From Roseateles subflavus (GTDB lineage Bacteria > Pseudomonadota > Gammaproteobacteria > Burkholderiales > Burkholderiaceae_C), in contig NZ_JASVDS010000001.1 in NCBI RefSeq assembly GCF_030285365.1, positions 744,001 through 808,000 of the forward strand: a stretch of 64,000 nucleotides of DNA. Direction: 5' to 3'. This document shows, piece after piece, positions 49,958-63,049 of the stretch. Position 1 is the stretch's first letter. Each line of letters opens with the position of its first letter. A model generated the notes under the pieces. It was not told where the DNA came from. It saw only the letters and a list, made by a program, of their open reading frames with translations, and did not search any database. The translations under genes were made by a program, and so were the position numbers.

Positions 49958-52870
49958 TCAGCTCGCCACGGCGACACCCTGGCGGGCCTGACGCTCGAAG
50001 CTGGCCTGGTCCGTCGGCCGGCCGAAGAGGTAGCCCTGGAAGCGCTTGCAGCCGATGCGCAGCAGGGCGTCGCGCTGCTCGGGCGTCTCCACGCCCTCGG
50101 CGATCACCTGCAGCCCGAAGGTCTGCCCCAGCGCCACGACGGTGCGGGCGATGACGGCGCTGTTGGGGTCGCCGAGCATGTCGTTGACGAAGCTGCGGTC
50201 GATCTTGAGCTCTTCCAGCGGCAGGCGGCGCAGGTAGTTCAGCGAGGAGTAGCCGGTGCCGAAGTCGTCCAGCGAGAAGCCCACGCCCGCGTCGCGCAGC
50301 GCCTGCATCTTGGCGATCGTGTCCTCGACGTTCTCCGCCAGCAGCGACTCGGTCAGCTCCAGCGTCAGGCGCCGCGGATCGGCGCCATGGCGCTGGATGG
50401 TCTTCAGCACGTCGGTCACGAACTGCGGATCGCGCAGCTGCAGGGCGCTGACGTTCACCGACAGGTTCAGCGCCTGGCAGCCCGGCAGTGTCGCCCAGCT
50501 GGCCAGGGTCCGGCAGGCGGCGTCGAGCACCCAGCTGCCCAGCTCCAGCACGAAGCCGCACTGCTCCGCGACGGGAATGAAGACGCCGGGCGCCACGAGC
50601 CCGCGGTCAGGGTGCTGCCAGCGCAGCAGCGCCTCGGCGCCGAGCAGCTGGCCGCTGTCGTCCACCTGCGGCTGGAAGTGCAGCTGCAGTTGCTGCCGTG
50701 CGATGGCCTGGCGCAGCTCCGACTCCAGCGCCGCGCGCGTGGCCAGCACGGCCTGCAGCTCGGCGTCATAGAAGCGGAAGGTGTTCTTGCCCTGGGACTT
50801 GGCCTGGTACATGGCCGTGTCGGCGTGCGCCATCAGCTCGCCGGCGCCGAGCAGGTTGTCGCCGAACAGCGTGATCCCGATGCTCGGGGTGGTGTGCTGC
50901 TCGCGCTCCTGCAGGCGGAAGGACTGCTCGAAGCCGGCCAGGATCTTGCGCGCCACCATCTCGGCATGGCTGGCCGCGGCCTCGCGCGTGTCCCCGAGGC
51001 TCTCGAGCATGATGACGAACTCGTCGCCGCCCAGACGTGCCACGGTATCGCCCTCGCGCACCGAGTCGCTCAGGCGGTGCGCCACCTGCACCAGCATGCG
51101 ATCGCCGAAGTCATGGCCCCAGGTGTCGTTGAGCAGCTTGAACTCGTCCAGGTCGATGAAGAGGAGCGCGCCGAGCTGGCCGCGGCGGGCGGCGCTCAGC
51201 ACGGCCCGCTGGAGGCGGTCCAGCAGCAGGCGGCGGTTGGGCAGCTCGGTCAGCTGGTCGAAGAAGGCCAGGCGCTGGATCTCGGCCGCGGCGGCGCGGC
51301 GCTGGGTGATGTCGCGCACCATGCCGATGTAGACGCGCTCGCCTTCGCGTTCGATCTCGTTGACGGCCAGGCTCATCGGGAACTGCTCGCCGTTCTTGCG
51401 CAGGCCCTCGACCTCGACGTCACGGTCGCGGCCGATCACCTGGCGGATGCCGGTGCGGGCGTAGCTGGCGAGGTAGCCGTCGTGGGCCTGCGCATAGGGG
51501 GCGGGCATCAGCATCTTGATGTTGCGGCCGATCACCTCGTCGGCCTCGTAGCCGAAGATCGCGCTGGCTGAGCGGTTGACGCTGAGCACCAGCCCCTGGC
51601 GGTCGATGGTGATGATGCCGTCGACCACGTTGTCCAGGATGGCCTGGGTGTGCTGCGCGGCTTCCAGCAGCGCATCGCGCGCATTCACGGCCAGCGTGAT
51701 GTCGCGGGAGAGCACGATCAGCCGCGGCGCCTGCCCCGGCTCCTGCTGGCAACGCGTGGCGTGCAGCTCGAAGTGGCGCCGGCCGACCGGCAGGTCCAGC
51801 GTGATGCGCTGGCCACCGGCGCTGCCCTGGGCCAGCGCCTGGGCCATGGTCTGCATCACCGTGGCGGCCGCCTCGGCCGGCAGGACCTCGCTCACGAGGC
51901 GGCCGATGAAGTCGCCCGCGGGGGCGGCCAGCAGCTCGCTGGGCGGGGAGTGGTAGCTGAGGTAGCGGCCTTGGGCGTCCATTTCGAAGACCAGGTCCGG
52001 CACGGTCGCCAGCGTGGCCTGCAGCTGCTGGCGCACCTGCTCCAGCTCCATGTAGGGGCGCTGCACGGCCTCCATGAAGACGGCCCGGTGCAGGAAGAGG
52101 TAGGCGATGACCTTGTAGACGTGGCCGGCCAGGTTGAGCACGTCGGTGACGCTGGCGTAGAGCGTGAAGAAGAGCTCGCTCATCGCCATGCCGAGCACGG
52201 CGCCGAGCAGCGCCGCGGCATGGAAGGGCGTGGGCCCGCGCATGCGCCACAGCAGCAGCAGGGCGGTGCCCAGGAGCATGGCGACCAGCAGGTACTCCAT
52301 GCGGATCTTGAGCGGGGTCAGGCCTTGCCCCGCGATGAAGGTGCGGGGCAGGAGCTCGGGGTGGACGAGAACGACCCAGTGCACCAGCCCCACGCACAGC
52401 AGCACGGCCACCAGCAGCGCCCGGCGGCGCGCCCGCGGCAGCGGTGCCTGCCAGGGCAGCGCGACCATCCACAGCAGGCCGAGGACGGCCATCAGCCGGG
52501 CGCCCAGCCAGAAGTCGATGGCCTTTTCGGGGCCCGCCGGCGTCACGTAGTCCGGCATGCCGGAGTAGGACAGCAGGTGCGAGAAATCGAGAAGGGCCAC
52601 GCCGGCGAAGGCGCAGGCCAGCACACACACATTGGCCGGCACCTGGCCCAGGCGGCTGCCCCAGGCCAGGCTGAAGATCAGGGCCGAGACGATGATGGAC
52701 AGCGTCTCCAGCAGCGCATGCAGCGGCGCATAGGACCCGAGCCCCTGCAACGCCTGCGGCACGGGCAACCACCAGCACAGCAGGAGCGCGCCCAGCAGCA
52801 GACCCTGCCACGGCAGGAGCCGGGCCAGGTCGGCGCGGTGGCTGGGATCGAGACGGTCGAGGGCTCGCAA
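49958..52870 (-). CDS. MASE3-PAS-PAS-GGDEF-EAL c-di-GMP enzyme
   Basis: 970 residues. N-terminal MASE3 membrane sensor (about 20-270, with the LLSYSGMPDYVTPAGPEKAI and WLGARLMA signature), PAS at about 290-410 and 415-530, GGDEF at about 540-700 with intact RLGGDEFVIML, and EAL at about 715-960 with intact EALLRW. Both catalytic motifs are kept, so it may make and break c-di-GMP. A perfect FNR-type palindrome lies about 240 bases upstream. MASE3 and PAS suggest redox or small-ligand sensing. Confidence 0.93.
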   Translation of the reverse strand: MRALDRLDPSHRADLARLLPWQGLLLGALLLCWWLPVPQALQGLGSYAPLHALLETLSIIVSALIFSLAWGSRLGQVPANVCVLACAFAGVALLDFSHLLSYSGMPDYVTPAGPEKAIDFWLGARLMAVLGLLWMVALPWQAPLPRARRRALLVAVLLCVGLVHWVVLVHPELLPRTFIAGQGLTPLKIRMEYLLVAMLLGTALLLLWRMRGPTPFHAAALLGAVLGMAMSELFFTLYASVTDVLNLAGHVYKVIAYLFLHRAVFMEAVQRPYMELEQVRQQLQATLATVPDLVFEMDAQGRYLSYHSPPSELLAAPAGDFIGRLVSEVLPAEAAATVMQTMAQALAQGSAGGQRITLDLPVGRRHFELHATRCQQEPGQAPRLIVLSRDITLAVNARDALLEAAQHTQAILDNVVDGIITIDRQGLVLSVNRSASAIFGYEADEVIGRNIKMLMPAPYAQAHDGYLASYARTGIRQVIGRDRDVEVEGLRKNGEQFPMSLAVNEIEREGERVYIGMVRDITQRRAAAAEIQRLAFFDQLTELPNRRLLLDRLQRAVLSAARRGQLGALLFIDLDEFKLLNDTWGHDFGDRMLVQVAHRLSDSVREGDTVARLGGDEFVIMLESLGDTREAAASHAEMVARKILAGFEQSFRLQEREQHTTPSIGITLFGDNLLGAGELMAHADTAMYQAKSQGKNTFRFYDAELQAVLATRAALESELRQAIARQQLQLHFQPQVDDSGQLLGAEALLRWQHPDRGLVAPGVFIPVAEQCGFVLELGSWVLDAACRTLASWATLPGCQALNLSVNVSALQLRDPQFVTDVLKTIQRHGADPRRLTLELTESLLAENVEDTIAKMQALRDAGVGFSLDDFGTGYSSLNYLRRLPLEELKIDRSFVNDMLGDPNSAVIARTVVALGQTFGLQVIAEGVETPEQRDALLRIGCKRFQGYLFGRPTDQASFERQARQGVAVAS

Positions 52871-53101
52871 GACAGCGGGGCCGGCGGCGGGCGGAGGGGC
52901 GCTGCCCGACGGCAGAGGGGGCCCCTGTCGGCTAGACGCGGCACGCGATGGCGGCCGCTCGCCCGTGGCAACGGTTCAGGTTGGAGACTGCGGCTGATGC
53001 TAGCACCGGGCCTGCGCGGTGCCTGTGCAATGCCGCACACCGTCGGCGTCTGGCGACAGGCAAGAGGGCTGGATTGCAGAGGGGCGAAGGATGGCGGGTG
53101 C

Positions 53102-53123
53102 GCGCTTGATGTGCATCAAGCGC
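53102..53123. promoter_or_regulatory. Candidate FNR/ANR-type binding site
   Basis: A palindrome with 10-base arms GCGCTTGATG and CATCAAGCGC around TG. The core TTGAT-N4-ATCAA (53106-53119) is the perfect FNR/ANR box. It lies just beyond the Nudix gene stop and about 240 bases before the start of the GGDEF-EAL gene, in the 254-base spacer. That position fits control of that gene by oxygen. An accidental match or an intergenic stem is possible. Confidence 0.55.
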
Positions 53124-53124
53124 A

Positions 53125-53637
53125 TCACGCCGGACCGGCGGGGTAGCGCTCGGGGTGCCAGAGGCTCTCGGCGCAATGCAGAAGCGACAGCGGATGCCGT
53201 TGCCCGGCCTGGTGGTCCTGCACGCATTGCCAGACCAGGGCCGAGCGGGTGCGGCCCTCGCGGTCGGCCGCGTGGATCTCGTCGGCGTCCAGCCACAGCC
53301 AGCGCACGATGCCGTCGTCCAGCGCAAGCCCGGGCAGCGGCGCGCCCACCTCGCCGATGAAGGCCATGCGCAGGTAGGTGACGTCCTCGCCCGAGGCCGG
53401 CCGCTGGAAGCGGGCCATGTAGAGCCCCAGCAGCGCCTGCACCGACAGCGCGTGGGCCGTTTCCTCGCGCACCTCGCGCACGACGGCTTCCAGCGGGGAT
53501 TCGCCCTGTTCGAGGTGCCCCGCGGGCTGGTTGATGCGCAGGCCCTCGGGCGTCTGTTCCTCGACCATCAGGTAGCGGCCGCCGTGCGGGATCACGGCGG
53601 CGACGGTGACACTGGGCTTGAAGCGGGGCAGGGACAT
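53125..53637 (-). CDS. nudJ: Nudix hydrolase, NudJ type
   Basis: 170 residues with the full Nudix box: GHLEQGESPLEAVVREVREE followed by T-A (about residues 43-64). N-terminal RFKPSVTVAAVIPHGGRYLM, QPAGHLE and the C-terminal W-L-DADEI block match the phosphatase NudJ group, which hydrolyses nucleoside tri- or diphosphates and thiamine pyrophosphate-type substrates. Usually next to mnmA in betaproteobacteria; here a GGDEF-EAL gene sits between them. Confidence 0.85.
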   Translation of the reverse strand: MSLPRFKPSVTVAAVIPHGGRYLMVEEQTPEGLRINQPAGHLEQGESPLEAVVREVREETAHALSVQALLGLYMARFQRPASGEDVTYLRMAFIGEVGAPLPGLALDDGIVRWLWLDADEIHAADREGRTRSALVWQCVQDHQAGQRHPLSLLHCAESLWHPERYPAGPA

Positions 53638-53662
53638 GGCGGGATCGGGCGGCGGGCCGGGG

Positions 53663-54778
53663 TCAGGCGAGGTCTTCCGGGTCGGCGAAGCGCAGGGCGA
53701 TGGCCAGGAAGTCCTGCTCCACGGCGAGGAAGGCGTCGATCACGTCCGGGTCGAAATGGCTGCCGCGCCCCTGGCGCATGATGGCCAGCGCCTCGGCGTG
53801 CGGCATCGGGGGCTTGTAGACGCGGCGGCTGATGAGCGCATCGTAGACGTCCGCCACGGCCATCAGCCGCGCGGAGGCCGGGATGTCCTCGCCGGCCAGC
53901 CCCAGCGGATAGCCGCTGCCGTCCCACTTCTCCTGGTGGGCGTGGGCGATCTCCTTGGCGAAGCGCAGGAAGGGCATGTCCAGCCCCAGTGCCTGCTCGG
54001 CACGCAGGATGGCCTCGTAGCCGAGCGTGGTGTGGGTCTTCATCACCTCGAATTCCTCGGGCGTCAGCCGGCCGGGCTTGAGGAGGATGTGGTCCGGGAT
54101 GCCGACCTTGCCGATGTCGTGCAGGGGGGCCGACTTGAACAGCAGCCGGATGCTGGCGTCGTCCAGCAGTCGGGCGAAGCGTGGATGGCTCCTGAGCTGC
54201 TCGGCCAGGCGCTGGACGTAGTGCTGCGTGCGGCGCAGGTGGTTGCCGGTCTCGTTGTCGCGCGTCTCGCCCAGCGAGGCCAGCGCCAGCACGGTGACGT
54301 CCTGCAGCGCCTCGACCTCCCGGGTGCGCCGGGCGACCTCGCTCTCGAGGAAGGTGCTCTTGTCGCGCAGGAAGTCCGCGGCGGCCTTCAGGCTCAGGTG
54401 GGTGCGCAGGCGGGCCAGGACGATGGGGGGGCTGATGGGCTTGGTGATGTAGTCCACGGCCCCGAGCGACAGGCCGAGCGTCTCGTCCGCCACGTCCGCC
54501 CGCGCGGTGAGAAAGATGATGGGGATGTCGCGCGTGGCCGGGTCGGCCTGCAGGCGGCGGCAGACCTCGTAGCCGTCCATGCCCGGCATCATCACGTCCA
54601 GCAGGATCAGGTCGGGCACCCATGCGCCGTGGGCGAGGCTCAGCGCCCGCTCGCCGGTCGGCGCCACCAGGACGCGGTAGTGCTCGCGCAGCAGGCCGTG
54701 CATGAGGCTGAGGTTCTCGGGCGTGTCGTCCACGACCAGCACGGTGGCTTGCGCGGTGTTCGGTTGAAGCAGGTCCAT
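53663..54778 (-). CDS. HD-GYP response regulator (RpfG-like c-di-GMP phosphodiesterase)
   Basis: 371 residues from ATG 54778. Receiver domain at 12-130 (ATVLVVDDTPENLSL, DLILLDVMMPGMDGYEV) and HD-GYP domain at about 175-350 with APLHDIGKVGIPD and EKWDGSGYPLGLAGEDIP. Both the HD dyad and the GYP triad are intact, so it should break c-di-GMP. It follows the hybrid kinase gene by 13 bases and is expected to be its output. Last gene of the three-gene signalling unit. Confidence 0.92.
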   Translation of the reverse strand: MDLLQPNTAQATVLVVDDTPENLSLMHGLLREHYRVLVAPTGERALSLAHGAWVPDLILLDVMMPGMDGYEVCRRLQADPATRDIPIIFLTARADVADETLGLSLGAVDYITKPISPPIVLARLRTHLSLKAAADFLRDKSTFLESEVARRTREVEALQDVTVLALASLGETRDNETGNHLRRTQHYVQRLAEQLRSHPRFARLLDDASIRLLFKSAPLHDIGKVGIPDHILLKPGRLTPEEFEVMKTHTTLGYEAILRAEQALGLDMPFLRFAKEIAHAHQEKWDGSGYPLGLAGEDIPASARLMAVADVYDALISRRVYKPPMPHAEALAIMRQGRGSHFDPDVIDAFLAVEQDFLAIALRFADPEDLA

Positions 54779-54791
54779 GGGGCGCTCGCGG

Positions 54792-58676
<3,885 letters not shown>

Positions 58677-58682
58677 CGCGGT

Positions 58683-59687
58683 TCAGTCCTCGGGCAGGAA
58701 CCGGGGGTCCAGCCACTGGTTCATGGAGGGCGGCGTGGCCATCAGCCCCTGGTCGAGCAGCAGCCGCACGAGCTGCCGGGCGCTGCGCGCGAGCGACCCT
58801 TCGGGGGCCAGCATCTCCCGGTTGCGGGCGGCGTCCGGGAGGATCAGGCCCTGGAACGCCGCGGCCACCTCCTCGGGACGCAGCGACAGCCGCGGCGCCA
58901 TGAGGCGCGCTGCGTCCTGTGGCTGCTGGCGCAGGTGATGCAGCGCGGCGAAATGCCCGCGCAGCAGGGCGCGCAGGGCCTCCGGCCGTCCCTGGATGGC
59001 CTCGGCGCGGACGGCCAGCACATCGACGATGCGGTCGGGGATCGAGCGGCTGTCGAAGAGCCGGCGCGCGCCCTGCTTCTCCAGCAGGCTGGCCCAGGGC
59101 TCGGCGGTCACCACGGCATCCACCGCGCCGCTGCGGTACAGCTCGACGCTGCGGTCCAGCGACATGGGCACCTTGCGGACCTCGGGCAGCGCCAGGCCGG
59201 CGGCGCTCAGGGCGGCGCCGAGCATCAGCGCCCCGCTGGCGGAGTCCTCGGTGCCGATGCGCTGCCCCGCGAGCGCACGCAGGTCGCCGAGGCCGGGGCG
59301 GGCCATCAGGGCATCGGCGCCGGCCGAGCTGTCGAGCACGGCGATCACGCGCAGGTCGAGACCGTTGCCGCGGGCGGTCAGCAGCTCGTCCAGCGTGAGG
59401 CAGGCCGCCTCCAGCTGCGCGGTGGCGAGGGCGTGCAGGGTGTCGGTGTTGTTGCGCATCTCGATGAGGCGCACGCGCGAGGGGGGCAGGAGGCCGAGCT
59501 CGCGAGCCAGCACGATGAGCTCGTAGCCGGGAAAGACGATGCAGCCCACGCGCAGGAGGGGCGGCGGCGGCTGGCACCCCGCCAACATCGAGGCGCCCAC
59601 CAGGGAGGCCAGCGCCGCCCCGCCGCGTCGCAGGCAATGGCGACGCGTGCAGGCGTTGTCGGGGTGGCGCGGAAAGGCTCGGACCAT
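58683..59687 (-). CDS. ABC-type solute-binding lipoprotein (NMT1/SsuA-like)
   Basis: 334 residues from ATG 59687. Lipoprotein signal with lipobox LAGC (about residues 33-36). Periplasmic-binding fold of the NMT1/ThiY/SsuA type (FPGYELIVLARELGLLP, MRNNTDTLHALATAQLEAAC, GQRIGTEDSASGALMLGAA, DAVVTAEPWASLLEKQGAR). No ABC permease or ATPase gene is adjacent. The gene ends 6 bases before the hybrid kinase ATG, so it probably serves as a sensor partner rather than for uptake. Ligand unknown. Confidence 0.85.
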   Translation of the reverse strand: MVRAFPRHPDNACTRRHCLRRGGAALASLVGASMLAGCQPPPPLLRVGCIVFPGYELIVLARELGLLPPSRVRLIEMRNNTDTLHALATAQLEAACLTLDELLTARGNGLDLRVIAVLDSSAGADALMARPGLGDLRALAGQRIGTEDSASGALMLGAALSAAGLALPEVRKVPMSLDRSVELYRSGAVDAVVTAEPWASLLEKQGARRLFDSRSIPDRIVDVLAVRAEAIQGRPEALRALLRGHFAALHHLRQQPQDAARLMAPRLSLRPEEVAAAFQGLILPDAARNREMLAPEGSLARSARQLVRLLLDQGLMATPPSMNQWLDPRFLPED

Positions 59688-60066
59688 GTGCCGTCGAGGG
59701 CGCGAAGAATGCCCGCTGACGACTCTAGCATCTGGCCTGGTGATGCGCAGCACCGCGGAGGGCCAGTTCTTGCCTGGCGTCACGGCCCGCGTGCAGGGTC
59801 CCATCGACTGTGGCGTCGATGATGCACAAGGCTGCCTTGTCCCGTGGCGAAGCGAGACGCCCCCGGCCCGATGGCCCCGGTGCCGCGCGGTGGCCCGGCG
59901 GCCGTCGCTGCCTTGCGCGCCGGTCCGTTCCTGGGAGAAACCCGCGCTTAGGGGCATCGCCCTATGTCATCAAGCGCATGTAAGCTCGCCGCAAGTCTTG
60001 CCGATCCCGATCTGCAGGCCGCGCGGCCCCCGGCCGGCCGGCCCGCCTTCCCACAGGAGAAGTTCG
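59688..60066. other. Intergenic region between the signalling unit and pnt genes
   Basis: 379 bases; divergent promoters expected for the solute-binding gene (left) and pntAA (right). No gene is supportable. A strong ribosome binding site (CAGGAGAAG) precedes the pntAA ATG. A CATCAAGCGC half-site occurs at 59968-59977 without a matching left half, so it is not a full FNR box. Confidence 0.4.
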
Positions 60067-61182
60067 ATGCTGATTGCAGTGCCGCAGGAGACCGCGGCGG
60101 GAGAGTCCCGTGTCGCGGCCACGCCGGAGACCGTGAAGAAGCTGGTGGCCCAGGGCCACCGTGTGCAGGTGCAGCAGGGCGCCGGCCTTCGGGCCAGCGT
60201 GACGGACGAGGCCTATGCCGCGGCCGGGGCGGAGCTGGTCGCGCGCGAGCAGGCCTATGCCGCCGAGATGCTGCTCAAGGTGCGTGCGCCGGGGCCCGAG
60301 GAGCTGGCGCTCGTGAGGCCCGGCACCGTGCTGGTGGGCATGCTGAACCCCTTCGACCGCGAGGGCCTGCAGCGCCTGGCCGATGCCCGCGTCACCGCCT
60401 TCGCGCTGGAGGCCGCCCCGCGGACCACGCGCGCCCAGAGCATGGACGTGCTGTCCAGCCAGGCCAATGTGGCGGGCTACAAGGCCGTGATGATCGCGGC
60501 GGACCGCTACCAGCGCTTCTTCCCCATGCTCATGACGGCGGCTGGCACGGTCAAGGCCGCGCGCGTGGTGGTGCTGGGCGTCGGCGTGGCCGGGCTGCAG
60601 GCCATCGCCACGGCCAAGCGCCTGGGCGCGGTGATCGAGGCGTCCGACGTGCGACCCTCGGTGAAGGAACAGGTCGAGTCGCTCGGCGCCAAGTTCATCG
60701 ACGTCCCCTACGAGACGGCCGAGGAAAAGGAAGCCGCCGAGGGCGTGGGCGGCTATGCGCGGCCCATGCCGCCGAGCTGGCTGGAGCGACAGAAGCTCGA
60801 GGTCGCCAAGCGCGTGGCGCAGGCGGACGTGGTCATCACCACCGCGCTGATCCCCGGCCGTGCTGCGCCGGTGCTGGTCACCGAGGAGATGGTGAAGTCG
60901 ATGAAGGCCGGCTCGGTGATCGTGGACCTGGCGGCACCCGCCGGCGGCAACTGCCCGCTGACGGAGCCCGGCCAGACGGTCGTGAAGCATGGCGTGACGC
61001 TGGTGGGCGAGACCAATCTGCCGTCCCTCGTGGCGGCTGACGCCTCGGCGCTCTACGCCCGCAATGTGCTGGACTTCCTCAAGCTGGTCTGCACCCAGGA
61101 GGCCGCCTTCCAGATCCCGGCCGATGACGACATCGTCACCGCCTGCCTCGTCGCGCGCGACGGGCAGGTCACCCGGGCCTGA
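60067..61182 (+). CDS. pntAA: NAD(P) transhydrogenase alpha subunit, part 1
   Basis: 371 residues from ATG 60067 with a good ribosome binding site. NAD-binding domain I of the proton-translocating transhydrogenase: MLIAVPQETAAGESRVAATP start, GVGVAGLQAIATAKRLGAVI dinucleotide fold (residues about 175-195), VIEASDVRP, and AAPAGGNCPLT. It transfers hydride from NADH to NADP coupled to proton flow. The alpha subunit is split in two here, as in many alpha/betaproteobacteria. Confidence 0.96.
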   Translation: MLIAVPQETAAGESRVAATPETVKKLVAQGHRVQVQQGAGLRASVTDEAYAAAGAELVAREQAYAAEMLLKVRAPGPEELALVRPGTVLVGMLNPFDREGLQRLADARVTAFALEAAPRTTRAQSMDVLSSQANVAGYKAVMIAADRYQRFFPMLMTAAGTVKAARVVVLGVGVAGLQAIATAKRLGAVIEASDVRPSVKEQVESLGAKFIDVPYETAEEKEAAEGVGGYARPMPPSWLERQKLEVAKRVAQADVVITTALIPGRAAPVLVTEEMVKSMKAGSVIVDLAAPAGGNCPLTEPGQTVVKHGVTLVGETNLPSLVAADASALYARNVLDFLKLVCTQEAAFQIPADDDIVTACLVARDGQVTRA

Positions 61183-61209
61183 GTCCGCATCGATCGAGAG
61201 GAAACCGCC

Positions 61210-61521
61210 ATGGAAGCCATCGACCACACCGTCATCAATCTCATCATCTTCGTGCTGGCCATCTACGTGGGCTACCACGTGGTCTGGACCGTCACGCCGG
61301 CCCTGCACACGCCGCTGATGGCCGTCACGAATGCCATCTCGGCCATCGTCATCGTCGGGGCCATGCTGGCCGCGGCGCTCACGCGCACCGACATGGGCAA
61401 GGTGCTCGGCACCCTGGCCGTCGCGCTGGCGGCGGTCAACGTCTTCGGCGGCTTCCTCGTCACGCGGCGCATGCTGGAGATGTTCAAGAAGAAGTCGCCC
61501 GCCAAGAAGGAGGCCAAGTGA
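61210..61521 (+). CDS. pntAB: NAD(P) transhydrogenase alpha subunit, part 2
   Basis: 103 residues, three to four membrane helices (NLIIFVLAIYVGYHVVW, NAISAIVIVGAMLAAAL, LAVALAAVNVFGGFLVTRRML) and a Lys-rich tail. It is the membrane part of the split alpha subunit. The stop shares its last base with the ATG of a 29-residue ORF that leads to pntB. Confidence 0.95.
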   Translation: MEAIDHTVINLIIFVLAIYVGYHVVWTVTPALHTPLMAVTNAISAIVIVGAMLAAALTRTDMGKVLGTLAVALAAVNVFGGFLVTRRMLEMFKKKSPAKKEAK

Positions 61522-61610
61522 TGAGCCATTCCAGCAATGTTTCGACGCCGGCTGACGGGCCGGTGGGCCAGTGCTGCGAAGCGGCCGCCGCCAAGGAGGG
61601 CCAGGCATGA
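61521..61610 (+). CDS. 29-residue ORF between pntAB and pntB
   Basis: Starts one base inside the pntAB stop (TGATG) and ends 4 bases inside the pntB start (ATGA). Sequence begins MSHSSNVSTPADGPVG and contains a QCCEAAAAKEG end with two adjacent Cys. It may be a real microprotein, or a translational bridge that couples pntAB to pntB. No family recognised. Confidence 0.35.
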   Translation: MSHSSNVSTPADGPVGQCCEAAAAKEGQA

Positions 61611-63031
61611 GCATGAACCTCGTCACGCTGCTGTACCTGGTGGCCAGCGTCTGCTTCATCCAGGCCCTGAAGGGGCTGTCGCATCCGACCACCTCCATCC
61701 GCGGCAACGTCTTCGGCATGGTCGGCATGGCCATCGCCGCCGGCACCACGGCGGCACTGATCGTCAAGCTGGCGCAGGGCGACGCCTTCGGGCTGAGTTA
61801 TGTGCTGCTGGGCCTGCTCGTCGGCGGCGGCACGGGCGCCTTCATGGCGCAGCGGGTCGAGATGACCAAGATGCCCGAGCTGGTGGCGTTCATGCACAGC
61901 ATGATCGGCCTGGCCGCCGTCTGCATCGCCGCGGCCGCGGTGCTGGAGCCGGCCGCCTTCAGCATCGCCGACGCGGCCGGGCGCATTCCCGGCGGCAACC
62001 GCATCGAGCTGGGCCTCGGGGCCTTCATCGGCGCGATCACCTTCAGCGGCTCGGTGATCGCCTTCGGCAAGCTCAGCGGCAAGTACAAGTTCCGCCTCTT
62101 CCAGGGCGCGCCGGTGACCTTCCCCGGCCAGCACTGGCTGAACCTCGGGCTGGGCCTGGCCTCGCTGTTCTTCATCGTCGGCTTCTGGCACTCGCAAAGC
62201 TGGCTGGACTTCGGCCTGGTGCTGGCCCTGGGCTTCGTGCTGGGCGTGCTGCTCATCATCCCGATCGGCGGTGCGGACATGCCCGTCGTGGTGTCCATGC
62301 TCAACAGCTACTCCGGCTGGGCGGCGGCGGGCATCGGCTTCTCGCTCAACAACAGCATGCTGATCATCGCGGGCTCGCTGGTGGGCAGCTCGGGCGCGAT
62401 CCTGAGCTACATCATGTGCAAGGCGATGAACCGCTCGTTCTTCAACGTGATCCTGGGCGGCTTCGGCGGCGATGCCTCGGCGGCCGCGGCCGGCGGCGCG
62501 GTGCAGCGCTCGGTCAAGAGCGGCAGCGCGGACGACGCCGCCTTCATCATGGGCAATGCCGAGAGCGTGATCATCGTGCCCGGCTACGGCCTGGCGGTGG
62601 CGCGCGCCCAGCATGCGGTGAAGGAGCTGGCGGCCAAGCTCACCGAGAAGGGCGTGAGCGTCAAGTACGCCATCCACCCCGTGGCCGGTCGCATGCCCGG
62701 CCACATGAACGTGCTGCTGGCCGAGGCCGAGGTGCCCTATGACCAGGTCTTCGAGATGGAGGACATCAATGCCGAGTTCGGGCAGGCCGATGTCGCCATC
62801 ATCCTGGGCGCGAACGACGTGGTGAACCCGGCCGCCCACCAGAAGGGAAGTCCCATCTACGGCATGCCGATTCTGGAGGCCTACAAGGCCAAGACCGTGA
62901 TCGTCAACAAGCGGTCCATGGCCGCGGGCTACGCGGGGCTGGACAATGAGCTCTTCTACATGGACAAGACGCTCATGGTGTTCGGCGACGCGAAGAAGGT
63001 CGTCGAGGACATGGTGAAGGCGATCGAATAG
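61607..63031 (+). CDS. pntB: NAD(P) transhydrogenase beta subunit
   Basis: 474 residues from ATG 61607. Eight or nine membrane helices in the first 270 residues, then the NADP-binding domain III (IVPGYGLAVARAQHAVKELA, HPVAGRMPGHMNVLLAEA, DVAIILGANDVVNPAA). It completes the proton-pumping transhydrogenase, which supplies NADPH from the proton gradient. Ends 18 bases before the next gene. Confidence 0.96.
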   Translation: MSMNLVTLLYLVASVCFIQALKGLSHPTTSIRGNVFGMVGMAIAAGTTAALIVKLAQGDAFGLSYVLLGLLVGGGTGAFMAQRVEMTKMPELVAFMHSMIGLAAVCIAAAAVLEPAAFSIADAAGRIPGGNRIELGLGAFIGAITFSGSVIAFGKLSGKYKFRLFQGAPVTFPGQHWLNLGLGLASLFFIVGFWHSQSWLDFGLVLALGFVLGVLLIIPIGGADMPVVVSMLNSYSGWAAAGIGFSLNNSMLIIAGSLVGSSGAILSYIMCKAMNRSFFNVILGGFGGDASAAAAGGAVQRSVKSGSADDAAFIMGNAESVIIVPGYGLAVARAQHAVKELAAKLTEKGVSVKYAIHPVAGRMPGHMNVLLAEAEVPYDQVFEMEDINAEFGQADVAIILGANDVVNPAAHQKGSPIYGMPILEAYKAKTVIVNKRSMAAGYAGLDNELFYMDKTLMVFGDAKKVVEDMVKAIE

Positions 63032-63049
63032 CGACGATGGAACCCATTC

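Noticed and set aside
59960-59985. A second FNR box upstream of pntAA
   Set aside because: Only the right half (ATCAA) is present; the left half does not match TTGAT.
59962-61767. A 601-codon open frame on the minus strand opposite pntAA/pntAB
   Set aside because: His/Arg/Gly-rich shadow of well-defined transhydrogenase genes.
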